Shown piece by piece: positions 5,554 to 9,329 of a DNA stretch of 9,329 nucleotides (the stretch's first letter is position 1; every line of letters starts with the position of its first letter). The stretch spans positions 1 through 9,329 of the forward strand of contig JAJYWG010000286.1 of assembly GCA_021791615.1 (NCBI GenBank). Direction: 5' to 3'. Under the pieces are notes generated by a model. It did no database searches, was not told where the DNA came from, and saw only the letters and a program-made list of their open reading frames with translations. Both the position numbers and the translations under genes were made by a program. Origin of the DNA: Actinomycetes bacterium. GTDB taxonomy: Bacteria; Actinomycetota; Acidimicrobiia; Acidimicrobiales; RAAP-2.

Positions 5554-5803
5554 GGCGGACACGTTGCCGTTCTCTGAGGCCAAGGCCCACCTGTCCGAGC
5601 TTGCCGAGCGCGTCGAGCGTGAGCACGAGCGGATCTTGGTGACCCGCAACGGGCGACCGTCGTTCGTGCTCGTGAGCCCCGACGATCTCGAGTCCCTCGA
5701 GGAGACCCTCGACATTCTCCGTGATCCTGACCTCGTCGCATCCCTCGCCCGGTCGCGATCCGAAGCTGCACGCGGCGAACTGCTCCAGTTGCCGCCCGCC
5801 TGA
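5552..5803 (+). CDS. Phd/YefM-family antitoxin
   Basis: An 83-residue protein with the typical Phd/YefM N-terminal DNA-binding fold: LPFSEAKAHLSELAERVERE followed by the beta strands ERILVTRNGRPSFVLVSPDD, then a helix LESLEETLDIL. The acidic and alanine-rich C-terminal tail (residues about 58-83) is the part that wraps and neutralises the toxin in this family. Length is normal. ATG at 5552 has no Shine-Dalgarno sequence in front and lies inside the palindromic operator; a leaderless transcript would explain this. The RelE-like toxin gene follows 12 bases after the stop. Expression is probably autorepressed by the antitoxin and the toxin-antitoxin complex. The gene is intact. Confidence 0.92.
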   Translation: MADTLPFSEAKAHLSELAERVEREHERILVTRNGRPSFVLVSPDDLESLEETLDILRDPDLVASLARSRSEAARGELLQLPPA

Positions 5804-5815
5804 GCTGGCGACCGA

Positions 5816-6082
5816 ATGGCCTACGAGGTCCGGATCACCCCGGAAGGTCTCCGCAACCTCGACAAGCTTCCAGAAAAGGTCCGTGATGCCGCTCTCACCG
5901 CCGTGCGGGGACCGATCAGGGAGAATCCGCGCCGACTCGGCAAGCCACTCGTCGGAGAGGTCGCCGGCCTGTTCTCCGCCCGTCGAGGTGATTACAGGGT
6001 GATCTACAGCATCGACGATGCTGCCGGCATCGTGATCGTGCACCGAATCCAGCATCGGCGCTCCGCCTACCGGCCACGCTGA
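5816..6082 (+). CDS. RelE/ParE-superfamily toxin
   Basis: An 88-residue basic protein with the RelE pattern: YEVRITPEGLRNLDKLPEKV at the N-terminus, then the GKPL...GLFSARRGDYRVIYSID core and the C-terminal strand VIVHRIQHRRSAYR. Arginines in SARRGDYR and the His-Arg-Tyr residues near the end (HRRSAY) occupy the places where RelE enzymes bind and cut ribosome-bound mRNA. Hence ribosome-dependent mRNA cleavage is more likely than ParE-type gyrase poisoning, but the two are hard to separate by eye. The ATG is 12 bases after the antitoxin stop with no strong ribosome site, so translation is likely coupled. No lesion is seen. It lacks a clear terminator; TCCC/GGGA at 6088-6101 is only a four-base stem. 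Confidence 0.92.
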   Translation: MAYEVRITPEGLRNLDKLPEKVRDAALTAVRGPIRENPRRLGKPLVGEVAGLFSARRGDYRVIYSIDDAAGIVIVHRIQHRRSAYRPR

Positions 6083-6343
6083 ATCTTCCCGGATAAGGGA
6101 GTTCAGCACCCAGCTCCGGTCGAGCAGATTGCCGAGTCGATGAACCTGGCGGAACGGGTTCTCGCCCATCCGACCGAGCACAGAACGTCGCGCCAGAACG
6201 AGGTTATCGCCATCCTGGCCGTAGCGCAGAACGGCACTCCGGGCGCGCGGCAGATGCCCCAGAAGGTCGGCGCCGCACATGCGCGCCTTGTTGCCCTCCA
6301 ACGCCAGGTCAGGGGCTGGAAAGACGGGGTCGCTGTCCGCGCC
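6083..6343 (-). other. Unidentified minus-strand coding-like remnant
   Basis: Directly after the stop of the acetyltransferase remnant, and in the same frame, the minus strand reads ARMCGADLLGHLPRARSAVL, RYGQDGDNLVLARRSVLGRM and NPFRQVHRLGNLLDRSWVL with GC-ended codons. No credible start codon and ribosome site precede it (TTG at 6301 is the best), and the frame then runs antisense through the toxin-antitoxin genes, which cannot be real. I do not recognise a family. A plus-strand frame over the same bases (from ATG 6140) is also open but no more convincing. Probably a piece of a lost gene. Confidence 0.3.
6220..6237 (+). repeat. 18-base direct repeat, second copy
   Basis: Exact copy of 5383-5400. 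Here it lies inside an unidentified minus-strand coding-like frame, where it encodes AVLRY in the opposite sense. Confidence 0.7.
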
Positions 6344-6727
6344 TCAGTGCTCAGCCGGTTGGGGACGTTGATGTCCTTCCAGCCGGGCGCGGAGGCGCAC
6401 CCTGACTGTCGGCCATTCGGACGCGACGACCGAGAACGTGGCCGAATCACGCGGGCAGCCGTCTTCGCCGGGCGCGTGCGACTGTGACCAACTCCGCAGG
6501 ACCCCTTCGAAGATCGCCCCGAGACCCTCGATAGCCTTACGGGACTGCTGATTGCGAGCGTCGGTCTTGAGGTCGACCCTGGCCACCTCCAAGGACTCGA
6601 AGGCGTGCTCCATGAGCAGCAGCTTGGCCTCGACATCGATCCCGGACCGCTGAGCTAAGGCCGATAACCACGTCGTGCCAATCTCGACCGCACACCGCTC
6701 GCTACGACCCGGCCACAGGCGAGGGTC
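6344..6727 (-). pseudogene. GNAT (RimJ/RimL-type) acetyltransferase, C-terminal remnant
   Basis: The minus frame from 6727 to TGA 6346-6344 gives [60 protein letters not shown] and a C-terminus [17 protein letters not shown]. This is the second half of a RimJ/RimL-like N-acetyltransferase, including the acetyl-CoA loop QRSGID in the place of the usual Q/R-x2-G-x-G/A, and the NxxSRxAIxxLGxxFEG stretch. About 127 residues remain of a usual 180-200. An in-frame TGA at 6730-6728 and the absence of any start before Met at 6613 show that the N-terminal half is lost. Family members modify protein N-termini or small amines; this copy is not expected to work. Confidence 0.82.
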
Positions 6728-6730
6728 TCA

Positions 6731-7030
6731 GTAGACGGTACAGCCAATCGCTGTGTCTGGAGAGCCATGGACGAGGGGATGGCCAACGCGTTGGCGGCCA
6801 GCGCCCTGCGTCGCGCAAGGGCCTCCGCGGCGGCGACATCTGCGGCGTCGTCTTCCACCCGGACAGAGAACTGTGAGGCGGATTCGACCGGCCGCCGTAC
6901 GAGCTCGTCCACGGGGCTAGTGCAACGACTCGTTGACCTCGCTGGTTATGCCCAGCTAAGCTCCCACCTGGCAGACCTGGCAAGCGCTACAAGACAGTAG
7001 ACGTCATTTATGACAATTAGAGTCAGCGTC
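6731..7030. other. About 300 bases with no supported gene
   Basis: Open frames exist on both strands (for example 6655-6912 minus and 6767-7000 plus), but their alanine- and arginine-rich products match nothing I know and lack ribosome sites. They may include the decayed N-terminal part of the acetyltransferase. Near the end there is a short perfect palindrome GTCATTTATGAC (7003-7014) in an AT-rich patch that could hold promoter elements of the next operon. Confidence 0.5.
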
Positions 7031-7047
7031 TGTGGTCGGCGACCACA
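7031..7047. promoter_or_regulatory. Perfect 17-base palindrome upstream of the exported-protein operon
   Basis: TGTGGTCG and CGACCACA are perfect 8-base inverted repeats around a single G. The site ends 24 bases before the GTG start of the next gene, close to where a promoter or leader should be, so it may be an operator. As RNA it could also form a stem, but with a loop too short to be stable. No clear -35/-10 pair was found nearby. Confidence 0.5.
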
Positions 7048-7071
7048 CGTATCACACGAAGGGCGGGTATC

Positions 7072-7806
7072 GTGGGCATCTTTAGGATCAAGCGGCGAAT
7101 TCGTGCCTTGCTCGTTCTAGGTTTCACTGTCAGCATTGCGGGCATCGCCGTACTAACCATCGTGGGTAGGGGCACCAATGCCTCTACCAAGCCACTGGGT
7201 GTCAGTGCCCAGGCGACGAGCCAAGTCTCATGGCTGTGCACGAGAGCAGGTCAACAGGTTCATGCCGGCACCGCTAGCGGCTTCATGCAGTCGATCAGCA
7301 AGAAGTGTGACACTGAAGGAGCGGTTGGGCTCGCAGCGACGGCCGACAACAACACCGCGCCTCTCGGGGCTCTGATCTGTCAGTACGCCGCAGCTCGAGT
7401 CCAGGCCGGGACGGCCTCGCCGATGGACAAGAGCCAGGACCATCTGTGCAACCTCAAGCCCCTTCCGCCGGAATCTGGGATTCTGAGCCAACCCAGCGCA
7501 CCGCCGTCTGGTAGCGGGATCACCGTGACGAATGGCTGGGCTGGCACACTCAACGGTCAACGAGAGCTCGTGTACGCAGGAGCACAGTCCGACTACCTCA
7601 ACAACGGTGATCACGGCAACCCGAGGCAGGGTGTGATCTTGGTTGTCGATGTGGATACGAACACGTACCACACGTACGCGTCGTCAGCGTTGGATGGAGC
7701 GCTCACGATCGCAAGGGTTACTGGAACGGCGATGAGCTTGATGGCAACAGATGGCGCTTCTTACAAGTTTGACTTGAGTAGTGACACGCTTACGAAGGCG
7801 GGGTAA
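7072..7806 (+). CDS. Membrane-anchored or secreted protein with a tandem Cys-bracketed repeat, function unknown
   Basis: I do not recognise this 244-residue protein. GTG at 7072 is supported by AAGGG about eight bases upstream. A basic N-terminus (KRRIR) is followed by one hydrophobic segment, residues about 12-32 (LLVLGFTVSIAGIAVLTIVG), so it is an uncleaved anchor or a signal peptide with the rest outside the cell. Residues 56-79 and 103-126 are two copies of the pattern C-x6-V-x-AGTAS-x9-C at a spacing of exactly 47 residues; each cysteine pair may form a disulphide. A Ser/Pro-rich linker (about 135-150) leads to a C-terminal domain rich in beta-strand-like sequence and Asn/Gly (VTNGWAGTLNGQRELVYAGA onward), perhaps half a propeller or a beta-sandwich. 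Eight bases follow before the lipoprotein start, so the two are surely cotranscribed. Base composition is less GC-rich than that of the left-hand genes. Confidence 0.85.
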   Translation: MGIFRIKRRIRALLVLGFTVSIAGIAVLTIVGRGTNASTKPLGVSAQATSQVSWLCTRAGQQVHAGTASGFMQSISKKCDTEGAVGLAATADNNTAPLGALICQYAAARVQAGTASPMDKSQDHLCNLKPLPPESGILSQPSAPPSGSGITVTNGWAGTLNGQRELVYAGAQSDYLNNGDHGNPRQGVILVVDVDTNTYHTYASSALDGALTIARVTGTAMSLMATDGASYKFDLSSDTLTKAG

Positions 7807-7813
7807 TACAGGC

Positions 7814-9088
7814 ATGTTCACGCGGCGCGCCCGAGTTCTTGCCGCGCTCGGGGTAGTGGCTAGTACCCTCGCTGGGTGTGGGGGAGTCTCGACAACGGCT
7901 CCCGGTTCGAGCCGTTCGCTCCCCTCGCCCGGTGAGCAAGCCACCGTCATCTGCCACTCGTCGTCCCCCTTGTTCGCTCTGGTTGCGGTAACACCGAGCG
8001 GATCGCACACAGCCGAGCTTCTGGCGACAAAGGACTTCGAGCACTTTCAGAATGTCACGCCGAGCGGTCTGGCGTTGCCCGCAAAGGGGGATCAACTACT
8101 GGACGGATCGTGTCCGACCGCGAGTGACTTCTGGGTCGTCAGCGCTTCTCCGGGCGGTGGATCGGGCTGGCTCCTTCAGACGACTGACGGTGGAGCGGAA
8201 TGGCAAGTCAACCGACAGCTGTGGACCGGCTCGGCCGGTGGCGGCTCGGTGGTGTTCGCGGATGTGGATCACGGGATGGTGGTTGCAGGTGCAGCGGGAG
8301 CGAACAGCTCCACATCTGTGGAGACGGCCGACGGTGGGGAGAAGTGGTCCTCTGTATCGTTGCCGTTTGATCTGCTGGTCAACTTCCAGCTTCAGGCACC
8401 GTCGTTTGCCAATCCCACAACTGCGTTCACCGCGGTGTCGTCCCTGCCACCGGAACCCGGGTCCGAGATCCAAAGTACCGTCATGGAGAGCTCCGATGCT
8501 GGCGCGACGTGGACACGCTCGAGTCCTCCCGTGCACACCGCGGGTGAGCTCCTGTACACCCAGCCGCACTTCTTCGGATCGCGGGGAATTCTCCCGGTGC
8601 TCGTCGTCAAACCGTCGCTAAGGCTGGGTGCTCCGTCAGCTGCGGGTCAACAAGGATCGGCAAATGTGATCATTGACGCGACATCGAACGCCGGACGCTC
8701 TTGGAAGTCGTTGGCTCCGGTGAGCCTTGCCGCTCCAGTACAACTAGGTATACCCGGCACTCGAGGACTCGACACGCTGCAAGGATCGCCGTCGGTGGCC
8801 GTGGGGAACCCCTCGACGATCTGGATCGCCTACGCCCGACAAGATGGTCGAGTGACGATCACCGCAACTCAGAATGGGGGCCGGTCTTGGTTGAGTGTTC
8901 CAACCAATGGCCTTCCTTCGGTCCCCCGAGCGTCTGATCTACAGTCGGGTGTTTCGCAACCAGTGTCGATCCAAGCGGTGAACGGTCGAGTTGCCTTTGT
9001 GTCCCTGGCAACCAATCCGTCTGGCCCGCCAGTCACGTATCTGACGGTTGACGGCGGGATCCACTGGACGGGGGTTCCCCACGCGTAG
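7814..9088 (+). CDS. Lipoprotein with six Asp-box (BNR) motifs, predicted beta-propeller
   Basis: ATG at 7814 is chosen over the in-frame GTG at 7781 because it puts a classical lipoprotein signal at the start: basic FTRRARV, a hydrophobic core, and lipobox LAGC with the lipidated Cys at residue 22. The mature protein of about 400 residues carries six motifs of the form S/T-x-D/N-x-G-x-x-W, near residues 123 (TTDGGAEW), 171 (TADGGEKW), 226 (SSDAGATW), 290 (TSNAGRSW), 352 (TQNGGRSW) and 411 (TVDGGIHW), spaced 48-64 apart. Such Asp-boxes mark beta-propeller blades of sialidases, VPS10-like and photosystem-II assembly factor (Ycf48)-like proteins. I see no sialidase arginine triad (no RIP/FRIP motif), so enzyme activity is doubtful and a binding or scaffold role outside the membrane is more likely. 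It follows the anchored protein by seven bases and probably works with it. Confidence 0.88.
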   Translation: MFTRRARVLAALGVVASTLAGCGGVSTTAPGSSRSLPSPGEQATVICHSSSPLFALVAVTPSGSHTAELLATKDFEHFQNVTPSGLALPAKGDQLLDGSCPTASDFWVVSASPGGGSGWLLQTTDGGAEWQVNRQLWTGSAGGGSVVFADVDHGMVVAGAAGANSSTSVETADGGEKWSSVSLPFDLLVNFQLQAPSFANPTTAFTAVSSLPPEPGSEIQSTVMESSDAGATWTRSSPPVHTAGELLYTQPHFFGSRGILPVLVVKPSLRLGAPSAAGQQGSANVIIDATSNAGRSWKSLAPVSLAAPVQLGIPGTRGLDTLQGSPSVAVGNPSTIWIAYARQDGRVTITATQNGGRSWLSVPTNGLPSVPRASDLQSGVSQPVSIQAVNGRVAFVSLATNPSGPPVTYLTVDGGIHWTGVPHA

Positions 9089-9329
9089 GGGAGGTTTCGG
9101 TTGGGCCGAATGTTCGGTGGATGATTCGTGATGAGTGTAGGTGCCTTGTGGTGCTAGTAACAGCCGTTACGGGCGTATCGAAGTGGTCTGGAGGGTCTCG
9201 GCGGATCGATGAGTCGCGCAGCTCGTGACGTAGGCCGCGGACGAGGTGCGTGGTGGCCGGTGTCATGGCGACGCCGCCCCGGGCGTTGCTGGCCCGGTTC
9301 AGCACGGACCGGGCCTGGCCGGGACAGGT
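9089..9329 (-). other. Right-edge region; possible partial minus-strand gene
   Basis: From 9329 to about 9185 the minus strand gives a natural-looking, GC-ended frame (RSVLNRASNARGGVAMTPATTH, shortened here as RSVLNRASNARGGVAM and LVRGLRHELRDSSIRRDPPD). It loses coding character and stops at 9033, inside the end of the lipoprotein gene. I do not know the family. It would be the end of a gene entering from the right, possibly decayed. Just after the lipoprotein stop two small stems (CCCC/GGGG at 9077-9091 and TTCGG/CCGAA at 9096-9110) are visible but have no T-run, so they are weak terminator candidates. Confidence 0.25.

Noticed and set aside
5537..6301. 254-codon minus-strand frame opposite the Phd-RelE genes
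   Set aside because: Both toxin-antitoxin genes are clear on the plus strand; only the 6083-6301 end of the frame may be a remnant.
7814..9088. Sialidase assignment for the Asp-box lipoprotein
   Set aside because: Asp-boxes are present but the catalytic arginine triad and FRIP-type motif are not visible, so only a propeller fold is supported.
9077..9110. Possible terminator after the lipoprotein gene
   Set aside because: The stems are 4-5 bp and no T-run follows; too weak to call.
1..9329. CRISPR array, retron or other repeat-based defence locus
   Set aside because: No regularly spaced short repeats, Cas-like proteins or reverse transcriptase motifs were seen on either strand.

Overview
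The window looks like chromosomal accessory DNA from a high-GC actinobacterium. The evidence is strong GC bias at third codon positions, actinobacterial-type insertion sequences, a tRNA-Ile without an encoded CCA end, and a lipoprotein with an Arg-rich signal peptide. I cannot place the genus. All family names are from motif recognition by eye; no database search was run.

Layout. (1) 1-1702: a two-gene AbiE-like (type IV) toxin-antitoxin pair, an AbiEi-like winged-helix protein whose start is off the left edge, overlapping by 41 bases an AbiEii-like nucleotidyltransferase. (2) 1703-2770: a graveyard of gene pieces. It holds a stop-interrupted remnant of an actinobacterial hypothetical protein, an unidentified minus-strand fragment, and then three insertion-sequence 3' ends joined end to end in the same orientation: IS256 family, IS5 family and ISL3 family. 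(3) 2808-2881: tRNA-Ile(GAT) on the minus strand. (4) 2882-5364: a second, longer but multiply broken IS5-family transposase whose right end cuts the 3' end of a frameshifted ISL3-family transposase on the minus strand. The missing ISL3 3' terminus appears to be represented by the fragment at 2720-2770, because it and 5330-5364 form a 28-of-35 terminal inverted repeat. (5) 5365-6082: a Phd/YefM-RelE type II toxin-antitoxin operon with a palindromic operator running into the antitoxin start codon. (6) 6083-7030: decayed DNA, with the C-terminal half of a GNAT acetyltransferase and a coding-like frame I cannot name. (7) 7031-9088: two cotranscribed genes for cell-surface proteins. One is an N-terminally anchored protein with a tandem cysteine-bracketed repeat, the other a lipoprotein with six Asp-box (BNR) motifs that should fold as a beta-propeller. 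Their base composition is visibly less GC-rich than that of the first genes. (8) 9089-9329: no certain gene; a possible partial minus-strand gene enters from the right edge.

The window reads as an insertion-sequence hot spot around a tRNA gene, flanked by two different toxin-antitoxin modules, next to a small exported-protein operon. The least familiar parts are the 7072-9088 pair and the rearranged ISL3/IS5 junctions. I found no CRISPR array and no clear new defence system.
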